Shown: in pieces, positions 53,446 to 61,212 of the stretch
Layout of the letters: every line of letters begins with the position of its first letter
How positions within the stretch are numbered: position 1 is the first letter of the stretch
Source: JBLIRR01 sp049472395
Lineage (GTDB): Bacteria; SZUA-182; DTGQ01; JBLIRR01
Reading direction: 5' to 3'
Length of the DNA stretch: 64,000 nt
Assembly (NCBI GenBank): GCA_049472395.1
Contig: JBLIRR010000006.1
Span: 54,907 to 118,906, forward strand
The notes under the pieces: model-generated
Told to the model about the DNA's origin: nothing
Seen by the model: only the letters and a program-made list of their open reading frames with translations
Databases searched by the model: none
Translations under genes and position numbers: made by a program

Positions 53446-54051
53446 CTAATTTGCTTCTAATTTCCTCAATTCTTTGGCCCACAGTTTTGTCCCCACAGGA
53501 AATTTCGTTGCAAAACATGAGTCGGCCTTGAGATTCCAGTTAGCCAAACCCATTGCGTGAGCCAAAGACCTGATAGCAGCCTTTGATAGGCCTAATTCTT
53601 TAAGAGGACTCTTAATAGCATACTCGCGTAATGCTCTCATACCAGGTCGGTTTTCTTCTCTATCATCCGCATGTGTGCCATCAAATATATCAGTTAAATC
53701 TTTTTGTTGCGCTATTTTTCTTGCCAAAGAAAACATTCTTGCCTTGCATATATAACAGCGCGCAGGTTTATTGTATCTAATCTCTTTACACGATAAGGGA
53801 TAATAATTATAGCTTATATGCGGAACCTGAAGCATGCGGGCTATTTCACGGGCTTTCTTAATACTCCTTTTACTCTGAAGTGGGGAAGTAAATGTAATTG
53901 CCATTACTTTTTTATGTAAGGTTTTTACCGTCGCTGCCAGCACGAGTGTGCTATCTACGCCGCTCGTTAAACATACAAGGACCCCATGTGTATTCTTCAT
54001 GGTATTGTTAATAAAATGCTTATAGCGCAGTAAAAATTCATCTTTATCCAT
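53446..54051 (-). CDS. LarE-like PP-loop ATPase, C-terminally short
   Basis: The 201-residue protein has the PP-loop VCLTSGVDSTLVLAA, a CYICKARMFSLA element and the LarE pattern DGTHADDREENRPGMRALREYAIKSPLKELGLSKAAIRSLA, ending ADSCFATKFPVGTKLWAKEL. LarE proteins are sulfur transferases for the nickel-pincer cofactor and relatives, and are about 270 residues long. Here the last 60-70 residues, including the region after the conserved Cys motif, are absent because of a stop 7 bp before the convergent gene end. Function may be altered or lost. The ATG at 54051 is used; a TTG precedes it. Confidence 0.78.
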   Translation of the reverse strand: MDKDEFLLRYKHFINNTMKNTHGVLVCLTSGVDSTLVLAATVKTLHKKVMAITFTSPLQSKRSIKKAREIARMLQVPHISYNYYPLSCKEIRYNKPARCYICKARMFSLARKIAQQKDLTDIFDGTHADDREENRPGMRALREYAIKSPLKELGLSKAAIRSLAHAMGLANWNLKADSCFATKFPVGTKLWAKELRKLEAN

Positions 54052-54223
54052 CAATTATCGTATCCTTCAACTATTCTCATTATGATCAATTGCCGTTTTG
54101 GATAGAGAACTCTGTGCTCTCTATGTCCTCTGTGGTAAAATAATAATATACGTGTGTGACTACCTTATCTATATATTTATATATAAGACAAGGGTGCCCT
54201 AAAGTCAATAGAGATACTATCCT

Positions 54224-55156
54224 ATGAATAAAAAGAGATATTACGATTTTAAGACGTATCTTCGATCCACATTTAACACAGTGGTGCATAAAATCCCAAT
54301 CGATGCAGGTTTTACATGCCCCAACCGAGATGGAAGAATCTCTTATAATGGCTGCATTTATTGTAATGCGAAGGGATCAGGGACCGGTGCCTTTGCACAA
54401 GGAATATCAATCAAAGAGCAGATTATTCAAGGGCAGCGCTTTTTAAAAAAACGGTATAAGGCGCATAAATTTTTGGCTTACTTCCAGTCTTTTTCAAATA
54501 CGTATGCTCCTGTTGATATTTTAAAAAAGAAATACGATGAGGCATTGGCACCAAACGATATGGTTGGATTGTGTATTGGGACACGACCGGATTGTATAGA
54601 TGATGATAAGCTTGATTTGATAAGCAATTATAAGAGGGATTATCTAGTCTGGATCGAATATGGGCTTCAGTCCTTTAATGATGCGACACTCAATAGAATT
54701 AACAGAGGCCACGTAGTAAATGATTTTTTAACTGCTCTTGATAAAACCCGATCCAGAAATATTAATGTATGTGCCCATATTATTCTTGGGCTTCCTGGTG
54801 AGACAAAAAAGGATATGATGAAGATGGCACAATATCTGGGGAAATTAGATATTCAAGGTGTGAAGATCCACCTGTTATATGTCATTAAAGGAACCGCACT
54901 TGAAACATTATACAACGAAGGGCACTATCATTGTCTTTCTCAGAATCATTATATTGATATAGTAAGCGAATTTATTGCCTGGCTTCCCTCTCATATTATA
55001 ATCCACAGAGTCACAAGCGACCCTCATGCACACGAACTTATTGCTCCCTCATGGTGCACGCGCAAGGCAGAATTCCTTAAAAAATTTCAAGATCATTTGG
55101 GGAAAAAGGACTTATGGCAGGGGAAATTTACCTCTCATCAATCTCCACGTTTTTAA
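54224..55156 (+). CDS. Radical SAM protein of the YhcC/TIGR01212 family
   Basis: A 310-residue protein: RYYDFKTYLRSTFNTVVHKIPIDAGFTCPNRDGRISYNGCIYC contains the family's widely spaced Cys motif for the 4Fe-4S cluster. KFLAYFQSFSNTYAPVDIL, CIGTRPDCIDDD and VWIEYGLQSFNDATLNRINRGH with HIILGLPGE are the other hallmarks. The family function is not established. Its 3' end overlaps the convergent O-antigen ligase-type gene by 29 bp. Confidence 0.9.
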   Translation: MNKKRYYDFKTYLRSTFNTVVHKIPIDAGFTCPNRDGRISYNGCIYCNAKGSGTGAFAQGISIKEQIIQGQRFLKKRYKAHKFLAYFQSFSNTYAPVDILKKKYDEALAPNDMVGLCIGTRPDCIDDDKLDLISNYKRDYLVWIEYGLQSFNDATLNRINRGHVVNDFLTALDKTRSRNINVCAHIILGLPGETKKDMMKMAQYLGKLDIQGVKIHLLYVIKGTALETLYNEGHYHCLSQNHYIDIVSEFIAWLPSHIIIHRVTSDPHAHELIAPSWCTRKAEFLKKFQDHLGKKDLWQGKFTSHQSPRF

Positions 55157-56999
55157 TCTTTTGGTTATAGATATCAGCGTATGCAGGATGATAGAATAAT
55201 GCTGTATTGTAATACTCAAGGGCAATACGATGATCATTTTTATCTCTTTGATAAATATCTCCCAAAAGGGCATATAGTGGTCCGGCATGAGGGTTATACG
55301 CGATAGCCTTTTCATAATTTTCGATTGCTGAATCTATATGTTCTTCTCCTTTACGATTAATTTTTGCCATTTCTAAAAACGCCTCGCTCGTTGCACAATA
55401 ATATCTATGGTCATACCTATTATATTGTGTAGCTTTATTAAGAAGCGCCAGTGCATTTATTAATTCTTCTTCTCCATTATGAGAGCGTGATGCAAGAAGA
55501 TGTGTAAGCCCTTTATAAAAATAAATATCACCTAATAGTTGCCCTTTCACAAGAAAAAGATTCAGCATTATAAAAAGGATACTCATCATGATAAGAGCCT
55601 TTCCATATATGCCCTTAATTATTATTATGTTATTTTCCATTTTTGATTTAGTTTTAGCATGGAGTATGATTCCGCTTAGAATTGCTAAAATCAACCAAAA
55701 ATAAAGATTTGTCTTTTGGATTTGCATGGCATAATTTCCCCCCTCACAAAAAATATACGCAATAATACCGCTTAACAAACCAATTGTCAGATATCTTGAA
55801 TTTTCATTCTCTTGACACATGAGGAGCTTAAATCCATATACAAGCACATACAGAAGAAAAGCACAATAGAAAAACAAACCCAGCGGACCTATTTCAGATA
55901 TCATCTCAAGATAGGTATTATGGGCATATTTTGTCTCAAATAATTTACCCACAGGTGCATGCTTAAGATACGCAATTCTAAATGTATTTAATCCGGTCCC
56001 CCATAGTAAATTCTCTTTAATAATGCCGAAAGTTCCCTGTAGATAGCCAATTCTCGCCCTTACGGAAGCGTTGGTGAGAGGTGAGGTGGCCCTTTTTTGA
56101 GCAATTATATACAGGGAAATAAATAAAATAAAGGTAACCATAATAATAATAAATGTTTTCTCCTTTATAGACCTTCTCGAATCACTCTCCGTGTCTTTTT
56201 CCTTTGTGTGTGGATTGGTTCCATAATATTTCCAAATTAAAATTATTTCTAATAAAAGGCCGATAGAGAGACTTATCCATCCTGTAATCGAGTAAGTAAA
56301 TACCATACACAGTATCATTAAAAATAGGCCTATGATGCAAAAAAGCCTGGTCCTTCTACTTTCAAGGCTCACAAAATAGCCGAGGGTAACGGGAATTGCC
56401 AATCCTAAAAAGCTCCCCAAAATATTTGGCCAGCCAAAAAATGAGCCTACACGTCTCAATCTAATCATTGATTTTCCAACGGATAAGGAGGATAAGGGAA
56501 CAGAGCTTTGCATATACTCAAAAAGAAAGAACCGCTGAAAAATACCATACACAGACACTATGAGCGCAATGACAATAAAATATTGAATAATTTTTTCTTT
56601 ATTTTGACTATCTTCGACAAATACCCGCGATACCATATAAAAGAAACATATATAGCAGCACACTGTTGAAAGAGCGCGAAGCGTATAATTAATATTAATA
56701 GAATAGAAAAGACTTACGAGGCATACAAGATAAAATATGACCAGGAGTATATCCGCTTTCCATATAAAAAAATCTCTATTTTTAAGCAAGCGGTTTATGA
56801 GCATAATAGATATGAGAAGAAAAATGAGGATTTTGATTAGATCATCAGCCCAACTGCTTCTTAGTACCATATAGATTCCGATATCAGGATCAAGTATGGG
56901 CATAAAGCGAAGAATGGGAGCCTGAAGGAGAGTTATGATAACTATACCGAAAAGAAGCATACTGTCTATAATGCTCCTTCGCACTGTTTCGTGCGCCAT
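55128..56999 (-). CDS. O-antigen ligase/polymerase with C-terminal TPRs
   Basis: A 623-residue polytopic membrane protein with about 12 helices. The family loop is readable as WGTGLNTFRIAYLKHAP and YAHNTYLEMISEIGPLGLF, the O-antigen ligase (Wzy/WaaL) pattern. After the last helix (about residue 470) TPR-like repeats follow: ALALLNKATQYNRYDHRYYCATSEAFLEMA, YEKAIAYNPHAGPLYALLGDIY and YYNTALFYHPAYADIY. The periplasmic TPR part may contact other assembly proteins. The start overlaps the stop of the upstream fusion gene (TAATG), so translation is coupled. Confidence 0.87.
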   Translation of the reverse strand: MAHETVRRSIIDSMLLFGIVIITLLQAPILRFMPILDPDIGIYMVLRSSWADDLIKILIFLLISIMLINRLLKNRDFFIWKADILLVIFYLVCLVSLFYSININYTLRALSTVCCYICFFYMVSRVFVEDSQNKEKIIQYFIVIALIVSVYGIFQRFFLFEYMQSSVPLSSLSVGKSMIRLRRVGSFFGWPNILGSFLGLAIPVTLGYFVSLESRRTRLFCIIGLFLMILCMVFTYSITGWISLSIGLLLEIILIWKYYGTNPHTKEKDTESDSRRSIKEKTFIIIMVTFILFISLYIIAQKRATSPLTNASVRARIGYLQGTFGIIKENLLWGTGLNTFRIAYLKHAPVGKLFETKYAHNTYLEMISEIGPLGLFFYCAFLLYVLVYGFKLLMCQENENSRYLTIGLLSGIIAYIFCEGGNYAMQIQKTNLYFWLILAILSGIILHAKTKSKMENNIIIIKGIYGKALIMMSILFIMLNLFLVKGQLLGDIYFYKGLTHLLASRSHNGEEELINALALLNKATQYNRYDHRYYCATSEAFLEMAKINRKGEEHIDSAIENYEKAIAYNPHAGPLYALLGDIYQRDKNDHRIALEYYNTALFYHPAYADIYNQKIKNVEIDER

Positions 57000-59074
57000 T
57001 AAAACGCCCCTCGCCGAAAAAGCACTGCCGGTATGGTTTTTACAATAACTGCAATATCCATCAACAAAGAACGATGTTTTATATAATAGAAATCATACTC
57101 TAAATTACTTTGCAAAGGCAGGTCCTTTCTCCCGACAATCTGCCATAGCCCTGTAATGCCTGGTCTCACTTTTGTCCGCTCCCTTTCCCAAAATTCATAT
57201 TTTTTTACAATAAAAGGCATCTCCGGCCTCGGCCCCACCAAACTCATATCACCCTGTATCACATTAACAAACTGGGGCAATTCATCAAGACTAAATGCGC
57301 GGAGGAATTTCCCTACCCTCGTTATTCGAGGATCATGCGGATTATTTGGGGATAACATTTCAGATGGTGTATGAGTATACATGGTACGGAATTTATAAAT
57401 AATAAAATAATTACCATCCTTTCCTACTCTTTGTTGTTTAAAAAACACAGGCCCCTTTGAGTCAAATTTTATCGCAAGGGCTATAATTACCCAGAGGGGG
57501 AATGACAGAAGCAATAGCACAGATGCGATAACTGTATCCATAATAATCTTGGAATACTCATACCAATTGTTTCTCTCATTTTCTGATAAATCAAGAAGTG
57601 GGACATCTGCTATTTTATCTATATGAACTCTTCTCGAAAAATCCAAGAAAGCCCCGGATACAATCTTAAAATCCGCCTTAAATCCATTTTGTCTGGCAAT
57701 TAAATTAAGCTTATCCTGAATAGAGATATCAGATGATGCGACAAATACCTCATCAATATTCTCTTCCGTAATCTTTTCTCGCAATTCCGACAATGTCCCT
57801 ATGATCGGTGCTGTTCTCTTCTGTTTTTTATTACTCTCCTTCCTCGTAGCATCTTCTTGTAGAAATCCCACCACCTCATATCCTAATGGGCTATTTTCTA
57901 CTTCTTGCCATACCGCATCAGCGAGCCTGCCTGTCCCAATTATCAAAGCCCGCTTTAGTTTAATATCCTGCTTATGCGCTCTCTCAACTACACTTACGAG
58001 TGAGCGTGAGAGACTGAGCAGAAATAAATTCATTCCGCATGAAAATAAAATAATTGATCTGCCTATCTGCAACTCTTTAAATAAAAAGGAAAAGGACATG
58101 CATATGAGCAGCCCGTAAAAAATAGTTGTAATTAACGCAGAAAACTGTTCAATCTTGGACACATCCTGACGCCATTGCTTGTAAAGCCCAAAATAGGAAG
58201 AAAGTACTATCCAAATAAGAAGTACGCCAGGCAATGCCCGCAAATACACGGGAAAAGGATTAATTGGAAGGGTGAAGAATCTATTCAGTTTATATCTTAT
58301 GTGATATGAGCTTATCCACCCTAAAGAAATAAAGACTATATCCAGTATCACCAAGAGAAAAAGACGTAATGCAAAGAATACATTCCCTAATAAATAGCGT
58401 TTCCATAACCTTTTAGGCTCTATACACAATCGAAATAGCCACTCAAAGCCTATTTTTCTTATAAAAATAGGAGCCCTCTTCACCTTTTCGGCATAATAAT
58501 CAAATAGTCCCCCAACTCCCCAACATATAGGCACATTAAGGTACTTTAGATTCTTCTTAATCCATTTCTCTTGCTTGGGGGCCCCCATACCCACAAGTAA
58601 TATATCAGGAGAGGATTTATTAATCATCTCAATAATCTTATCCTCATCAATATCAGCAAAAAAGCCATGGTGTCTGCCCACGATTTGTAGTCCTGGAAAC
58701 CTTAAGAGAAGATTTTTTTCCATCTTCTCAACAATTCCATATCCTCCTCCCAGCAAGAAAATCTTATATCCTTTATCTACACATAGATTGCATAAATCAG
58801 GTAAAAAATCTCCCGCGTTCACCCTTTCGGGCAACCGGGAGCCAAATAGTTTTGACGCATGCACAATTCCCATACCGTCGGCATACACGAGGTCCGCTTC
58901 TTCAATAATCTTGCGATATTTCTTATCAAAAAAACATTTATTTATACAATCCACATTTATATACACTATCTGATGAGGCTTATCCTCTTTTATGAAATCT
59001 TCAATCTTTTGCAGCACGTCCCTTGTTGTCACGCGATCTATGGGAATGCCAAAAAGCTTATTTGTTTTATCCAT
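56999..59074 (-). CDS. WecG/TagA glycosyltransferase fused to polyprenyl glycosylphosphotransferase
   Basis: The 691-residue protein combines two lipid-linked glycan enzymes. Residues 1-235 are WecG/TagA/CpsF: YINVDCINKCF, ADLVYADGMGIVHASKLFG, GKYKIFLLGGG-type loop and PDILLVGMGAPKQEKWI. Residues about 240-691 are an initiating phosphoglycosyltransferase: four membrane helices, a nucleotide-fold segment (RALIIGTGRLADAVW), a further helix, then FFKQQRVGKDGNYF, YKFRTMY, DELPQFVNVIQGDMSLVGPRPEM and PGITGLWQIVGR. The second half attaches the first sugar-phosphate to undecaprenyl phosphate, the first half would add another sugar. The Wzy-type gene follows directly. Confidence 0.9.
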   Translation of the reverse strand: MDKTNKLFGIPIDRVTTRDVLQKIEDFIKEDKPHQIVYINVDCINKCFFDKKYRKIIEEADLVYADGMGIVHASKLFGSRLPERVNAGDFLPDLCNLCVDKGYKIFLLGGGYGIVEKMEKNLLLRFPGLQIVGRHHGFFADIDEDKIIEMINKSSPDILLVGMGAPKQEKWIKKNLKYLNVPICWGVGGLFDYYAEKVKRAPIFIRKIGFEWLFRLCIEPKRLWKRYLLGNVFFALRLFLLVILDIVFISLGWISSYHIRYKLNRFFTLPINPFPVYLRALPGVLLIWIVLSSYFGLYKQWRQDVSKIEQFSALITTIFYGLLICMSFSFLFKELQIGRSIILFSCGMNLFLLSLSRSLVSVVERAHKQDIKLKRALIIGTGRLADAVWQEVENSPLGYEVVGFLQEDATRKESNKKQKRTAPIIGTLSELREKITEENIDEVFVASSDISIQDKLNLIARQNGFKADFKIVSGAFLDFSRRVHIDKIADVPLLDLSENERNNWYEYSKIIMDTVIASVLLLLSFPLWVIIALAIKFDSKGPVFFKQQRVGKDGNYFIIYKFRTMYTHTPSEMLSPNNPHDPRITRVGKFLRAFSLDELPQFVNVIQGDMSLVGPRPEMPFIVKKYEFWERERTKVRPGITGLWQIVGRKDLPLQSNLEYDFYYIKHRSLLMDIAVIVKTIPAVLFRRGAF

Positions 59075-60518
59075 GCGCGTAATCCCTTATATGGCCTATA
59101 ACCGCTTTTGCTCCTCTGTAAATATAATGAATATCATTAAACGACCTGATCTTCTTAATATTTCTGATTATAAATTGGGGAGTTAAGAAACATTTGTATA
59201 ACTTCTGACAATAGTCTGTTATTTCTTGTGGTTCAATCCCGGGAGTAATAAGAATGGGCTCCGACATATCATATTTTGCATAATCAAAGGGGTCTATGCG
59301 AAACCAATTTTTCTCTTTTGCCTGTTTATAGAGTCTCGTGCCAGGATAGGGAACGGCGGTAGTTGCCTGAAGCATTTCAATATACCCCTTCCTCATTAAA
59401 TCATTGGCACAATTGAGAGTTTTCTCTACATCTGCTCTACTCTCCCATGGATAGCCTATCATAACTGTAAGATGTATGTCCAATCCATATGATGAGATCC
59501 TTTTACATTCATCCGGTATGTTTTTACCGATAATCCCTTTATGCAATCTGTCGAGGGTTGTCTGGACAGCTGATTCCATGCCCATTTTTAATTTACGAAA
59601 ACCTGCCCGTTTCATTAATTGCATTTGATTATGCTTCAAGGAGCCGAATCTCATATTACATGAAAATAAAATTTTCTTGGAAAGTCCCCTTTCAATCAGC
59701 CCTTCGCAAAACTCATCCAGCCACTCACCTGCTGGGAAGGTGCCTGTATCATCAAATATCTCTTTTGCGTGATAAACATTTACCAACATTTCAATTTCAT
59801 CAAGAAGATGCGTGGGTGATCGTACAATAAATTTCGGATAGAGTATTGTCCATGAACAGAATGTGCATTTGTGCCAATGACAATCCCTCCCGGCTTGTAC
59901 ATAAAAAAATGGGCGATATCGTTTCCATTTCTCTCCATAGAGATACGCTTTGGTCAAGGAGCGATCAATAAAAGGCAGTTGATTGAGATCAAGGGTAAGG
60001 TCAAAATTCCCTGTATTAATGACGCTCTGTCCCTGCCGGTACCATATTCCGGCGGCAAGATCAGTGTTATCTCGTATATGGTGTGAAATATTTACCAATA
60101 ATTGATCGTAATTGCCTCCCCTTATAATAAAATCAACCGAAGAATTCTTAAAACTCTCTTCGGGCAAGGCAGTAACATGATCACCAACCAAAGCGATCTT
60201 CAATGCATCACCATATTCCTGTTTAAGCTCATTGATAATCTGCCAGTGCTGTTTTATTATCGGGGTTTTTGTCTCGAATACGATTAAGGCAGGCACGTTT
60301 TCTCGCAGTATCTTCAAGAACTTAGCATAATCAATCCCTTCCGCTATACAATCATTCCACACAACCTCAAATCCGGCTTCTTTTAAAAGCGTCGCTCCCA
60401 TAGCCATGGTAAGGGGATAAATATAAGAAGGGCTATGGTACCACTGAAACTGCCTATTTTGGGTCAACATAGGGCTTCCTCGCCCTCGTAAGGGAGGGTA
60501 ACTAATAATTATTTTCAT
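59067..60518 (-). CDS. B12-binding-type radical SAM protein
   Basis: The 483-residue protein has an N-terminal cobalamin-binding-like domain (IIISYPPLRGRGSP, GATLLKEAGFEVVWND) and a radical SAM core with AGRDCHWHKCTFC. The cluster Cys pattern is C-x4-C-x2-C rather than the common C-x3-C-x2-C. GFRKLKMGMESAVQTTLDRLHKG and VMIGYPWESRADVEKTL are typical further motifs. It overlaps the start of the fusion gene by 8 bp, so it leads this cluster and may methylate or otherwise modify the glycan or lipid carrier; this is inferred. AAGGA precedes the ATG by 6 nt. Confidence 0.85.
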   Translation of the reverse strand: MKIIISYPPLRGRGSPMLTQNRQFQWYHSPSYIYPLTMAMGATLLKEAGFEVVWNDCIAEGIDYAKFLKILRENVPALIVFETKTPIIKQHWQIINELKQEYGDALKIALVGDHVTALPEESFKNSSVDFIIRGGNYDQLLVNISHHIRDNTDLAAGIWYRQGQSVINTGNFDLTLDLNQLPFIDRSLTKAYLYGEKWKRYRPFFYVQAGRDCHWHKCTFCSWTILYPKFIVRSPTHLLDEIEMLVNVYHAKEIFDDTGTFPAGEWLDEFCEGLIERGLSKKILFSCNMRFGSLKHNQMQLMKRAGFRKLKMGMESAVQTTLDRLHKGIIGKNIPDECKRISSYGLDIHLTVMIGYPWESRADVEKTLNCANDLMRKGYIEMLQATTAVPYPGTRLYKQAKEKNWFRIDPFDYAKYDMSEPILITPGIEPQEITDYCQKLYKCFLTPQFIIRNIKKIRSFNDIHYIYRGAKAVIGHIRDYAHG

Positions 60519-60935
60519 GTGAAATCCTTCTCATCTGATAGCAAAAAATACCTTATTCTTAATTATCGGAAAAAATAGTAGGATTAATACGAAATATCAC
60601 TCAATCTTTTATTCTACTCTCCCTATTAAAAAATTTTTGAATTCCAGTTTTCTATTGTTTTTTAGAATGATAACTATACTATAAAGATCTTTTCGTATAT
60701 ATTCAATAAAATTTTATTTTTTATAGGACAATTACAAAAAATGTCAGATAGATTATCAAATATTCCCTTACCTTCTCTCTTGATTTAAAAAAGTCAATCA
60801 ATACAAAAGCTTCTCATTTTATGTGAAATCCTGCACGTATGAAGGAGAAATGACATAAATTGTCATAAGTGAACAAAAATTGTTTTCTACTCTTACAAAA
60901 AAACAATAAGTTAAAAGATATTTATGAAATTTTTT

Positions 60936-60953
60936 TTGGCATTAGTTTTGCTT
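60936..60953 (+). promoter_or_regulatory. Sigma-54 (RpoN) promoter
   Basis: TTGGCATTAGTTTTGCTT has GG (60938-60939) and GC (60950-60951) exactly 10 bp apart, TTGGCA at -24 and TTGCT at -12. Only the CG following GGCA departs from the consensus. It would start a leader of about 250 nt for the protease gene. Confidence 0.55.
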
Positions 60954-61080
60954 CTGTTATTTTTAGATTAAAATGTGCAGTGGAGGGGGCTTTTATCTTT
61001 GATAAACAAGGAGAATAAAATATTAAGAAAATTAAGTGAGAAAATCGTTTCAAAGAATTAGTTATATTAAGAGCCAGGAC

Positions 61081-61184
61081 TTATAAATAGCCCATACAGG
61101 TAGTGAGACATAATGGCTTATAGAGAGTAAGCCCAGAGATGGAGAATATAAGGGGGTGCAGGGAATGTTGTGAGCTATTTATAA
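61081..61184 (+). ncRNA. Candidate structured leader RNA or riboswitch
   Basis: TTATAAATAGC (61081-61091) is perfectly complementary to GCTATTTATAA (61174-61184), closing an 82-nt interior. Inside are GGCTTA/TAAGCC (61115-61120 with 61128-61133) and a CCAT/ATGG pair (61092-61095 with 61113-61116, competing for two G). The closing arm ends 15 nt before the AAGGA ribosome-binding site. I could not match it to a riboswitch class I know. Confidence 0.4.
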
Positions 61185-61212
61185 TCAGGACACTTAAAGA
61201 AAGGATTTAACT

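Larger units (their letters stand above)
60519..61212. other. Intergenic region with sigma-54-like promoter and structured leader
   Basis: About 690 bp without a gene. The left half is AT-rich and featureless to my reading. The right half holds the sigma-54-like element (60936-60953), an AAGGAGAATAAAAT sequence near 61008 without a following frame, and the paired leader element (61081-61184). Confidence 0.45.

Noticed and set aside
61081..61184. c-di-GMP (GEMM) riboswitch
   Set aside because: The conserved GEMM cores (GACGCAAAGCC and GGTAGCGGGG-type elements) are absent; only the general layout is similar.
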